DNA from: Hofstenia miamia
Taxonomy: Eukaryota; Xenacoelomorpha; Acoela
Direction: 5' to 3'
Length of the DNA: 64,000 nt
Assembly (NCBI GenBank): GCA_004352715.1
Contig: SCFE01000030.1
Span: forward strand, 2,336,390 to 2,400,389
A program made the translations under genes and the position numbers. The notes beneath the pieces were generated by a model, which saw only the letters and a list, made by a program, of their open reading frames with translations, had not been told where the DNA came from and did no database searches. Shown here piece by piece: positions 1 to 9,886 of this stretch (the first letter of the stretch is position 1; every line of letters begins with the position of its first letter).

Positions 1-18
1 TAAATAGTGAACACTAAA

Positions 19-54
<36 letters not shown>

Positions 55-116
55 NNNNNNNNNNNNNNNNNNNNNNNNNNNNNNNNNNNNNNNNNNNNNN
101 NNNNNNNNNNNNNNNN
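55..116. other. Assembly gap, 62 N, inside (TA)n
   Basis: Both flanks (23-50 and 117-146) are (TA)n, so the gap is an unresolved microsatellite. Confidence 0.95.
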
Positions 117-151
<35 letters not shown>

Positions 152-203
152 AATACGGTAATACGAAAAAAAGTTTATGATATATTCTAGTTTTTACTGT
201 CTT

Positions 204-690
204 TCAATAACAATTTGCCTCCCAGATTTTGAGATAGAAAATCTTAGTTATCAGGATTTCTTCCGTAAGTGATGTAATCTGACCTGCAGCAGCTTGAATT
301 TCAACCGTGAGCTCAGATTTTGACTTCTGAGACATTCTTTCAACTTTGCCTTTGAAAAATTTCCAAACATTTTCCATAGGGGAGGGGGGCGCAAGTCTGG
401 TGAGCTTGGAGAGCAGTTTCAAAAAATTCTCGTGAAGAGAGAAAAGAGAGCATTTGCAAGTTGATGAGTTAGTGAGGCTATTAAAGTACTTTCTGCTGCC
501 AAATTTGAAAAAAATTATTGTTTGGTAAAATCCTTTGGAACTCAATGCATCCCAGACCATAACTGATGATAAGGGTAAAAAGGCCTTCATCCGTTATAAA
601 TCGCTACTCCAGGAATAATCTTGCATTATAGTGCCACAAATTTTTATTTGCCGCAAACATTGAGGCCGTCCCCGCGCGAAATTTTTATTG
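204..690 (-). pseudogene. Tc1-like (IS630-Tc1-mariner) transposase relic 1
   Basis: The minus-strand frame near 590-204 holds VMVWDALSSKGF, matching the VMVWGaiSSkG block of Tc1-type DDE transposases. After a collapsed middle part it has SPMENVWKFFKGKVERMSQK followed by KSELTVEIQAA, matching the C-terminal SPDLNPxENxW block with the third catalytic acidic residue and the following helix. The DNAP block carrying the second Asp is not recognisable and the spacing is too short, so internal sequence is lost or frameshifted. The stretch to 690 is probably more 5' coding sequence in another frame. No terminal inverted repeats were found. This is a dead copy in or beyond the 3' part of KCNQ. Confidence 0.65.
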
Positions 691-1089
691 TATATAATAT
701 CCACCGCATTTCTCATAATTTATGACGACTTAAACCCTCATTGAATAAAATTCATTATTTTTTTTAAGTGTACTAAGATTTAAATATGTCCCAAAAGTCC
801 TGAAACTTCTAAAAAAATAATTTTACTTAGTATATTGCAAAATACTGACTGAATTCTTAGAGATGTTATATTGTCTCTCTTAAGGATAGGAAATCTTCTA
901 AAGCTAAGGAGAGCTTGAAATTTTCATTCCATTACAAGTGAATTAAAAAATGTATCTCTAATTAGTCTAGAATCATCTTCTACTCCAAAAAAATTATAAA
1001 AATATGTAGAACATCCTAAAAAAGTTTTAAGTGATGAGGTTAAAGTTTTTATATAAACGGGTAATTTATTACCTTCACAAAATGGCATA

Positions 1090-1186
1090 AGCACAGTGGT
1101 ATTTGGGGAAGGGGGGGGGACGCATCCCCCACTGATTTTGATGACTAATTAAATAATGAGATGACTACAACCAGGTTACGCCCCTG
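1090..1186 (-). repeat. Possible short nonautonomous element ending CAGGGGCGTAAC
   Basis: On the minus strand CAGGGGCGTAACCTGG starts at 1186. About 90 bp on is a run of nine or more G/C bases (1105-1130). It shares its first 10 bases with the motif at 24564. A boundary at the far side is not clear. Confidence 0.3.
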
Positions 1187-1558
1187 CCCTCAGAAACGAA
1201 TGTTATAGAAAAATGCGTTACGCTATAATATGTGTTGATGTTATTGTAAACTAAAAAATGTATATTGAATTTAATTTAATGAATGTAGGGGAGTATAAAT
1301 TTATCATCCGACTATTAAAAATAAAGCATTTAACTGTTGTACTGAAAAATGAAAATTGATTACAAGGTGAGCTTAAAACGCTGCACAAGTGAGAAAAACA
1401 CTTAGAAGCACTTAATACGAAGATAACCGTCGCCAGCCCACGTAACTCATCGTCCAATGAAATTTCGTGGAATAAATTTAATTTAAATGTAAAAGAGAGT
1501 GTCTCTCGATGTTTGTATAGAAATAAAAACAATCGCATTTCTCTAAGTATATTACATG

Positions 1559-1582
1559 TATATATATATATATATATATATA
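1559..1582. repeat. (TA)n microsatellite
   Basis: About 12 TA units, uninterrupted. Confidence 0.95.
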
Positions 1583-1846
1583 AGATGATTTATGCATATA
1601 ACATCGCAGAATTTCCTTCCACTGCTATTAAGATGCAAAAACGGAAACAAATCAGTATTTGAGGGACTCACGTGACTCATTTGCCAAACTAAGCTATATA
1701 ACAGTAGCGTAGACAAAATAAAAAATCAGGAGGGGCAGAATCATTTCCTGGAGAGGCAATAAATTGATTCAATTAAAATTTTGAAAAAAAGTGCAGTACA
1801 TTATTTAGTTTTATAAATACGGAATATTTAATATATATATATATAT

Positions 1847-2224
1847 NNNNNNNNNNNNNNNNNNNNNNNNNNNNNNNNNNNNNNNNNNNNNNNNNNNNNN
1901 NNNNNNNNNNNNNNNNNNNNNNNNNNNNNNNNNNNNNNNNNNNNNNNNNNNNNNNNNNNNNNNNNNNNNNNNNNNNNNNNNNNNNNNNNNNNNNNNNNNN
2001 NNNNNNNNNNNNNNNNNNNNNNNNNNNNNNNNNNNNNNNNNNNNNNNNNNNNNNNNNNNNNNNNNNNNNNNNNNNNNNNNNNNNNNNNNNNNNNNNNNNN
2101 NNNNNNNNNNNNNNNNNNNNNNNNNNNNNNNNNNNNNNNNNNNNNNNNNNNNNNNNNNNNNNNNNNNNNNNNNNNNNNNNNNNNNNNNNNNNNNNNNNNN
2201 NNNNNNNNNNNNNNNNNNNNNNNN
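1847..2224. other. Assembly gap, 378 N
   Basis: Left flank (TA)n, right flank unique sequence. Confidence 0.95.
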
Positions 2225-2963
2225 AGCTACGCCAGTGCTATATAACCTCACCTGCTCTACCAAAGTCGAACACCGTTAGTACGACATAATTAGTTCCTAC
2301 ATATTGTTTACATCGGCTAATATTTGTGGCTAAATATAGAATAAAAAGTAATCTGTGAAGTGAAAAGCAAGAAAAGCGTATGACAGTAATCTCGTGTAGT
2401 CTGATGTATATTCACACTATGAATTCAAAAAATTTATCGGTAGTATGTGCTTGGTGCACTCAAAATGATTTGACGCTTAATGGTAAAATTAGTTAAGGTT
2501 ATGTTTATGCATGGAAGCATGGATGAACAGTTTTTAATTAAAAATACAATAATTGGAAAAAATACATAATTTTGTACTAATTATTAAATTATGAAACATA
2601 CATAATGTAGAAGGTAAGAAAGTTTAAATAATGCAAATTTACATTAATTAAAGTATTCCCTGAGTTGAAAAAACAAGAATGCAATAGATCTTACATATTG
2701 TGAGATTCAATTACTGAAAAAAATAATTTATAATTATGAATGAGCTAATTAAAAATTTTGTACATTTTCAATGTAAATATGTATTAAAGTTTAAAACATA
2801 GTTTGAGTTACAATTGATTGAATGCTCAATCACATAGAAATTAATATTAGTGATTTTTAATGAGAAGAATTTAATGACAGTAAACAATCTTCCTCAGATT
2901 TGTTGCATAATTCTAATAACATTGATAATTCAATAATGTTAAAATGATGTAATAAGTTTTACA

Positions 2964-2964
<1 letters not shown>

Positions 2965-2998
<34 letters not shown>
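2965..2998. repeat. (TA)n microsatellite
   Basis: About 17 units in featureless AT-rich DNA. Confidence 0.95.
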
Positions 2999-3000
<2 letters not shown>

Positions 3001-3555
3001 GCTATTTATAATATCATTAAGTATGCATAACACATATATAGTAGCAAATGGGCAGAAAATTTAAGCCCAAACCCAAATTAACTGGACCAGGCTAAACAAA
3101 AATATGAAAATGACGCACAAGAAAACCAAAAATAATAGCTCCGCAGGTCAAACCCCAGCCAATGATCATGTGAAATGTTGCAAAAATTATTGCTTTGTAG
3201 TATTTCCCGCCAATAAGACCTACTTATGTATATTTCATGATATTTATTCTATATTACTTTTCTTGTTTTTAATGTAGATAATATTTGTGAAACTTTCATA
3301 CAATTGAATAGTGCATTATTTTGTACCAATTCACTACTTGTTTAAAATTTATGAACTTGATTTGAAACTTTAAACAACAGTGTTTCGTACATTTTAACCT
3401 AAATTTTAAAGAAAATTGTAGAAAACTTTCTTTTTTCCATTTTGGCAATGAGGAGGTTAATATAATACTACAGCTGCCGCAATGTAGTTTAACATCAATT
3501 TCCTTGGAAATCATATATATATATATATATATCTCACTTCAAGTGATAAAAGCAA

Positions 3556-3578
3556 TGGCCAACTATAATAGTTGGCCA
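3556..3578. repeat. Short inverted repeat
   Basis: TGGCCAACTA, a 3-nt centre, then TAGTTGGCCA: a 10-bp perfect stem in noncoding AT-rich DNA. No further context. Confidence 0.7.
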
Positions 3579-4058
3579 CATAAAGCTTACAGATTCTTAA
3601 CTTGTTAACAAATTTGCACGTCCATGCCCCAAAGTATTCTAAATTATATCTATACAGATCCGGTCAGCAATCAATCTGCTGCTTGCCTCACAAAATTGGT
3701 TGTCGGACATAATCTCTTAATGCTTTCTTGCAATTGTTTTACCCATTTTTGTTTTGCAGAAATTTGTTTAAGTTGTGGTTTCTTCAAACTCATTTATTCT
3801 CATTATGAATTGGCATATCCCGCATCCGTATATATCTTTTTCCGAACGTTCAGGGTTACGATGTCTTAGGAAGATCCACTTTATCAACAAATGATTCCTA
3901 AAATTCAAATCAGGTGAATAATTCTTTAATCAGGCTACAAACTTAGCTTGTTCGAGCATATCGCTGAATTTAAAAAACGATTATTTGAATATTTTCGATG
4001 GGAATTGGCTAGCTGTCGACTCTAAGTTTTACTTGCGTCTTGCAATTTAGGGAATTTA

Positions 4059-4060
<2 letters not shown>

Positions 4061-4096
<36 letters not shown>
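4061..4096. repeat. (TA)n microsatellite beside PLE palindrome
   Basis: Continues across the gap to 4261-4282 and abuts the PLE tail. Confidence 0.95.
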
Positions 4097-4099
<3 letters not shown>

Positions 4100-4103
4100 T
4101 TAG

Positions 4104-4260
4104 NNNNNNNNNNNNNNNNNNNNNNNNNNNNNNNNNNNNNNNNNNNNNNNNNNNNNNNNNNNNNNNNNNNNNNNNNNNNNNNNNNNNNNNNNNNNNNNNN
4201 NNNNNNNNNNNNNNNNNNNNNNNNNNNNNNNNNNNNNNNNNNNNNNNNNNNNNNNNNNNN
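4104..4260. other. Assembly gap, 157 N, probably spurious
   Basis: The left flank ends (TA)n-CATATTTAG, and the right flank has (TA)n-CATATTTAG again before the PLE tail, so the contigs may overlap there. Confidence 0.9.
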
Positions 4261-4330
4261 ATATATATATATATATATATACATATTTAGAAGTAATCAT
4301 ACTGAGCTTTGCAATACTCATTTTTAAACG

Positions 4331-4391
4331 CTATGAAAAATATAGACCGGTTTCGATTTTGAAAATCATCATCAGTAACAAATATGCGGGG
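4331..4391 (-). ncRNA. Hammerhead-ribozyme-like motif A in PLE tail
   Basis: The minus strand reads CTGATGA (4375-4369), then GATTTTCAAAATC, a perfect short hairpin (stem II), then GAAA, CCGG and TC. ACCGGT is self-complementary, so stem III can form only between two copies, the dimeric arrangement known for hammerheads of Penelope-like elements. Predicted cleavage follows the C at 4345. One extra U lies between CUGAUGA and stem II, unlike the textbook core. Stem I is only partly supported: two pairs next to the core, then mismatches. Confidence 0.6.
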
Positions 4392-4579
4392 AAATAAATA
4401 TTTACAATTGACTACACTATAATAATACAAAATTACTGCATGCACAATAGACTAAATTTAATGTTATAATGCTTTGTTGCTTATTTAGTAATTGATGTTT
4501 CTTTGTTTGCTTGATGTTTATTTTAGGATGTTGTTTTCTTAGTTGTATGTCAAAAATTTTTTTTTAGCTTGGTGTTTAT

Positions 4580-4760
4580 GCATATCAACGGACACCTAAG
4601 ATCAGAAATATTTATGCATGAACACCAAGCTAAAGAAAAAAATTTTTACATACAGCTAAGAACACATTCTAAAATAGGCGAAGCTTTAATCATCAAGCAA
4701 ACAAAGAAACATCAATTACTAAATAAGCAACAAAGCATGATAACATTAAATTTATTCTAG
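4580..4760 (+). pseudogene. PLE GIY-YIG endonuclease, C-terminal fragment
   Basis: The plus frame encodes HINGHLRSEIFMHEHQAKEK, NFYIQLRTHSKIGEALIIKQ, then TKKHQLLNKQQSMITLNLF and TAG. It aligns closely with the C-terminus of the longer PLE copy at 40.98 kb (HMNGHLKSEIFMHKHQ, IGEALIIKQ, LLNKQLSMISLNLF). The glutamate of GEALII fits the conserved catalytic Glu of GIY-YIG nucleases. The N-terminal part, with the CxxC and YVG motifs, is absent: the copy starts at the centre of the palindrome. It is 5'-truncated, as is common for PLE insertions. Confidence 0.85.
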
Positions 4761-4815
4761 TATGCATGCAGTAATTTTGTATTATTATAGTGTAGTCAAT
4801 TATAAATATTTATTT

Positions 4816-4876
4816 CCCCGCATATTTGTTACTGATGATGATTTTCAGAATCGAAACCGGTCTCTATTTTTCATAG
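4816..4876 (+). ncRNA. Hammerhead-ribozyme-like motif B in PLE tail
   Basis: The plus strand has CTGATGA (4832-4838), a stem II hairpin GATT/AATC with loop TTCAG, GAAA (4853-4856) and CCGGTC, with predicted cleavage after 4862. Same architecture as motif A. The single change in the stem II region (loop A to G) leaves pairing intact. Being the other arm of the palindrome, it is oriented opposite to motif A. Confidence 0.6.
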
Positions 4877-4882
4877 CATTTA

Positions 4883-4884
<2 letters not shown>

Positions 4885-4921
<37 letters not shown>
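4885..4921. repeat. (TA)n microsatellite at the PLE right end
   Basis: Begins directly after the plus-strand PLE tail (CATAGCATTTAAAA). Confidence 0.95.
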
Positions 4922-4925
<4 letters not shown>

Positions 4926-6289
4926 GTGATTCTTTTTTGAAATAAAAATTTTAAATTCTTCATCCTTGAAGTAATGTGAGAAAACTTGCATTTAAATAAA
5001 AATTCATAAGATATAGGGCATTTTCCAAAAAATCTCTATGAGAATATTTTACATATTATATCCTACAGTTTTTTAAAATCTGTGATAATTTCTTGAAAAA
5101 ATTTTGAGGCCCCAGAACCCATGAACTAATTATGATATTCAAATTCGAAAAAAATAACAAGAGTACTGTAGTGTTTTCTTCTTCAACTATCAATTAAAAT
5201 TTACCTGGTAATTTACTGTTTATAATATGGTCCAGATGGAAAATACTCTGATCTTGCTTACCATATACATTAATGAGGCTTGATCAGTCTGTCTACTGAA
5301 AGTGAAATGTTTGGGGTTAATTCCAGCTCTCATTGATTTCAGAGTTGAAGCTGGATCTCGACACATATGCGCAACGTTTCTGCAGTTTGGGTAAGAAAAT
5401 TGGAAATTACGAGGTTTAGGTTTGTGTCTGGGCCCAGTATTTTGTGGCTTTATTTCATTTCATAAATGAAAATTCGTAACTAATCGCTTTAAGGTATCAG
5501 AGTAAACTCAAAGTTAATTCATTAACATTTGATTAAATTTATGTGACGCCAGATAATGTGAAATTCTGTCAAAGCAACTGTACGTCCATCCTAATATGCT
5601 CAAATCACAGATGATTGTGGTTGTTAATAAGAAGCTTGGCTTAACTTAGGTTGCATTGTTTATTTTCTCAATTTAGAGTATGCACAGAATTGAGTTTGGG
5701 TCTGTATTTTGGGCTTGAATAAGGCACAAAAATTTGATTAAGCCAATTAGGCAGTGTTGGATCTGGGTCTGTTTTCCTGCCCAATTTTTCCTCTGATGAT
5801 GTAGACTGATTGACTATCTCAACCTTAGTTATGGAGCAATGAGAATGATTGTATCTGACATAGCAAATGCTACTCCTTCAATAAAACATAGAAATCATAG
5901 ATGTTAATGTCATATTCTAGATGGAATCTTCTTATTTATTAATTGCAAGCAAATACGTCAAATTGTTGGCTTTCCAATCATCAAATGGAACAGAATTTGT
6001 TCGAGAAGCTAAAGAGAATGTGATGACGTGAAATTTGATAATTGCTACCAGTTCTTAAATGCTCTTATGTTTTATATAAGAAAATTTTGAAACAAATTTT
6101 AAGTTAGTTCTATCAAACCAATTCTAATTTCATAAAATTCCTCGAGTCTTGAATATTTAAAATTTGTTGGGAGCGTGAACTTTTTTTAAAATATACCGTA
6201 CTTCAGAGAAACTAACATTTCCTCTTTCTATATGCAAAAACTCATTCCATAATAAGATGAAGAATTTTTTCAAAAATGTCATTAGCCTA

Positions 6290-6312
6290 ATATATATATA
6301 TATATATATATA
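6290..6312. repeat. (TA)n microsatellite
   Basis: About 11 units. Confidence 0.9.
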
Positions 6313-7415
6313 ATTATTATTAAATGGCCATATCTGTTGAAAGTAATTTAAAAATGAAGTTTGATGTTCAATGACGCGATTAAATAACATTGAATTCCTG
6401 TTCGTCTGTATTCCATCGAATTTCTTCCTAATACTTCCTGTTCAAAGTTTGTTCTTTGTAAGAAAAAAGTTAATTTAAGCCAACTCTTCGGCGGTTTCCA
6501 ATTAAGTTTCAGAATCCATCGCAATTATAAACATTCTTCAATAATCAGAAAAATAGGAGTTAAGATTTAATTAAAACTACGTGTTGTATTCGTTCCTCTT
6601 TAATAACGTTCACATTTGCTGATGTGTCAATTTGGAATTAATAAGGCTAATGAATATTTAATTTTAAATCCTGATAATTATATTCTAATGTATAATGCAT
6701 TTTCTCAAGTTGCGATAGCCTTACAGTCCTAAATAATATTTATAATTGCAATATTTGAGTATACTTGTGTTGCAAAGCATTTGACAATAAACATTTTCAG
6801 TAACATTTATATTTTAAAATGATTTCGTTGTAACCATTAATTATATAAAAAATCGATTCATATTTAACTGAATAAAATGGACAAAAATTACTGTGGCTTT
6901 ATTAATATCAAAAAATGAATGAAAAATACAACCGCACACATAACCGTCATGTTATCAAGAATAAAGTTAATTCTAGTTATAGATGTACTAAATATTGAAA
7001 TGAAATTTCAATATTTTGTGAAGGTATAGATTATCTATTTTTTAAATTTGCTCAAGTTTGTTATGAGGGCTAAATAAATGCTCATAATGGGATCAAATTT
7101 GCACTAACTAAATGGCAACCATAATTAATTCCAAATGTTAGTAAATGAATACGACTCTAAATTTGATTGAACTACATCGTAAAATAATTTTACCAAAGAT
7201 CTTTAAATGTCCAAAAAATGGATTTTTTAAAGGGTCTTGAGGTCATTACAAGGCCTCCAAGAAGGTTAATATTTTGAGAAAATAAGAAGGAGAAGGAATA
7301 ATAGTATAAAATTCAGTTTCTCCAAATGTATATAAATATATTATTATCAATGTCTATATAAAGCAAATCATTCTTATCTACACGGAAAATAATTGTAACG
7401 CGAACACCACAAAAT

Positions 7416-7417
<2 letters not shown>

Positions 7418-7450
<33 letters not shown>
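7418..7450. repeat. (TA)n microsatellite
   Basis: About 16 units, followed by CAGATATACATGCGTG. Confidence 0.95.
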
Positions 7451-7454
<4 letters not shown>

Positions 7455-8143
7455 TATACATGCGTGTATACATACATATGCTTTTTCATTGCCTCACCCT
7501 ACAGTTGCAAAACTACTTTCTTGACCATGTCCACCAGTACCCGAAATTTTTATCCATACTTGATAAGGAAATTGTCTTTACTGCTATTAAACAACTTAAA
7601 AATCTTTAAAAAAATTTCGAGCACCATTGGTGTGCATTATTTGCGAAATGTTTCGATATTTTAGTTATAAATTAATTATTTTGAAAAAAATCATATTTAA
7701 GATATACACAGTGGAAAGCCTATATATAATGTGTACATAATATAAATTATACATGGTGTATATTGTATATACAAGATATTTCGAAATAAATTAATTTTTT
7801 ATAGTTTGCAAACATCGATTCGCTTTTGTTTTTTTCTGTGAATACTAAGTAAATGGAAAAACCAAAATTATTGACTGCTTGAATTTCGATTTTAACAAAA
7901 TTATGACAACTAAAATCAAATATTTTTTAGCAGAACATTTACAATATTTTAATATGTACACTATTAAATTTCCAACTTTTCAGGCATAGTCAGAACACCC
8001 TTTGAAAGTCTATAATTAATCAATGTGAAGTTTCATATGAATTACTACGAAACTTTAGTGACTCTAAGTTAATATTACTTGAAGTGTATGGTTAATGTTT
8101 ACCACATATGACTATGGATTTAAACTTATACGATTTTCACCAT

Positions 8144-8690
8144 AGGCGCCGCGAGCGGGGGGCAAGAAGGAGCAGTTGCCCCCTTTTCATGGTGAGTTGA
8201 TTGAATTGAGTAGATTTTTATCAAATGGAAATTCCGAATTTCTTAGTAATATTTGATTTAAATAAATTTAAATTCATTTTTAATTCTGATGTATAAAGAT
8301 AAATTGATAATTATACTATTAAGAATACATAAAATGCGCAAGTAATTTTTTGGTGAATAAAATTTTTTTTCTGGATCGTTATAAAAAGTCTTTAACGGCT
8401 AAACAATGCTAAAATAAATTTCAGTTAAACGAAGTATGGAGTAACAAAGTTACCCCAATTTAAAAATGCCTAAAACTGTATAAATAGACTTTTACATATG
8501 AAAATTTGTAAATTCCTTCTTTAGCTTTTAAGCTAAAATAATTTTTAGACGCTTTGCCTAAAAATATTACATAAATTTGCAGGATAATTTTACAATTAAA
8601 GCTTTTGATCCAAGAATTGGAGGCAGAGTAAATTTATAACCACGACCCTCCCCAAGGCCTACATTTTCAAGAAGCTTGACACGCTGACGA
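8144..8690. repeat. Possible interspersed DNA element with GC-rich ends
   Basis: In AT-rich sequence, a GC-rich block GGCGCCGCGAGCGGGGGGCA (from about 8147) with CAGTTGCCCCC, and about 500 bp later ACCCTCCCCAAGGCCTAC, resemble the ends of interspersed elements seen in many invertebrate genomes. Nothing coding lies between. Ends and family not established. Confidence 0.3.
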
Positions 8691-8854
8691 CAAACAATGT
8701 TTTGAATGCATTTGGCCCAGACAATAAAATTTCAGGCTGAATTCAAACACTTCCCTTTATTTCCCCGCAATAATTTCAATTAGTTTTGTCTGCAGTAAAC
8801 ATGCAAAAGAAGGAGGAATTAGATTAGATGCGTAGTAATTTGCTAAATTTAGTC

Positions 8855-9854
8855 NNNNNNNNNNNNNNNNNNNNNNNNNNNNNNNNNNNNNNNNNNNNNN
8901 NNNNNNNNNNNNNNNNNNNNNNNNNNNNNNNNNNNNNNNNNNNNNNNNNNNNNNNNNNNNNNNNNNNNNNNNNNNNNNNNNNNNNNNNNNNNNNNNNNNN
9001 NNNNNNNNNNNNNNNNNNNNNNNNNNNNNNNNNNNNNNNNNNNNNNNNNNNNNNNNNNNNNNNNNNNNNNNNNNNNNNNNNNNNNNNNNNNNNNNNNNNN
9101 NNNNNNNNNNNNNNNNNNNNNNNNNNNNNNNNNNNNNNNNNNNNNNNNNNNNNNNNNNNNNNNNNNNNNNNNNNNNNNNNNNNNNNNNNNNNNNNNNNNN
9201 NNNNNNNNNNNNNNNNNNNNNNNNNNNNNNNNNNNNNNNNNNNNNNNNNNNNNNNNNNNNNNNNNNNNNNNNNNNNNNNNNNNNNNNNNNNNNNNNNNNN
9301 NNNNNNNNNNNNNNNNNNNNNNNNNNNNNNNNNNNNNNNNNNNNNNNNNNNNNNNNNNNNNNNNNNNNNNNNNNNNNNNNNNNNNNNNNNNNNNNNNNNN
9401 NNNNNNNNNNNNNNNNNNNNNNNNNNNNNNNNNNNNNNNNNNNNNNNNNNNNNNNNNNNNNNNNNNNNNNNNNNNNNNNNNNNNNNNNNNNNNNNNNNNN
9501 NNNNNNNNNNNNNNNNNNNNNNNNNNNNNNNNNNNNNNNNNNNNNNNNNNNNNNNNNNNNNNNNNNNNNNNNNNNNNNNNNNNNNNNNNNNNNNNNNNNN
9601 NNNNNNNNNNNNNNNNNNNNNNNNNNNNNNNNNNNNNNNNNNNNNNNNNNNNNNNNNNNNNNNNNNNNNNNNNNNNNNNNNNNNNNNNNNNNNNNNNNNN
9701 NNNNNNNNNNNNNNNNNNNNNNNNNNNNNNNNNNNNNNNNNNNNNNNNNNNNNNNNNNNNNNNNNNNNNNNNNNNNNNNNNNNNNNNNNNNNNNNNNNNN
9801 NNNNNNNNNNNNNNNNNNNNNNNNNNNNNNNNNNNNNNNNNNNNNNNNNNNNNN
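8855..9854. other. Assembly gap, 1000 N (default length)
   Basis: Exactly 1000 N suggests a gap of unknown true size. Left flank unique, right flank (TA)n. It could hide a KCNQ exon. Confidence 0.95.

Positions 9855-9882
<28 letters not shown>

Positions 9883-9886
<4 letters not shown>

Larger units (their letters stand above)
691..4060. other. AT-rich noncoding stretch
   Basis: Apart from the listed microsatellites, gap, small inverted repeat and possible element end near 1.1 kb, I see nothing. Short ORFs have no recognisable similarity. Confidence 0.6.
4283..4884. mobile_element. Two Penelope-like element 3' ends in inverted orientation (palindrome)
   Basis: The left half (minus strand) and right half (plus strand) are two copies of the same PLE 3' terminal region: C-terminal codons of the GIY-YIG ORF plus the tail. 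The arms pair from about 4320 to 4884. The innermost match is AGCTTGGTGTTTATGCAT (4566-4583) against its complement at 4614-4631, with one mismatch and a 30-nt spacer. The left arm lacks about 16 nt near 4516 present on the right. The left copy's stop codon is destroyed (CTATTG where the right has CTAGTA). Both outer ends abut (TA)n. The palindrome could form a cruciform and is prone to deletion. Confidence 0.85.
4922..8854. other. AT-rich noncoding stretch
   Basis: No exon or RNA gene seen. At 7490-7670 (plus) the frame NYFLDHVHQYPKFLSILDKE continues open with one stop and ends HHWCALFAKCFDIL. It looks like decayed coding sequence, but I cannot name a family. Confidence 0.5.
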
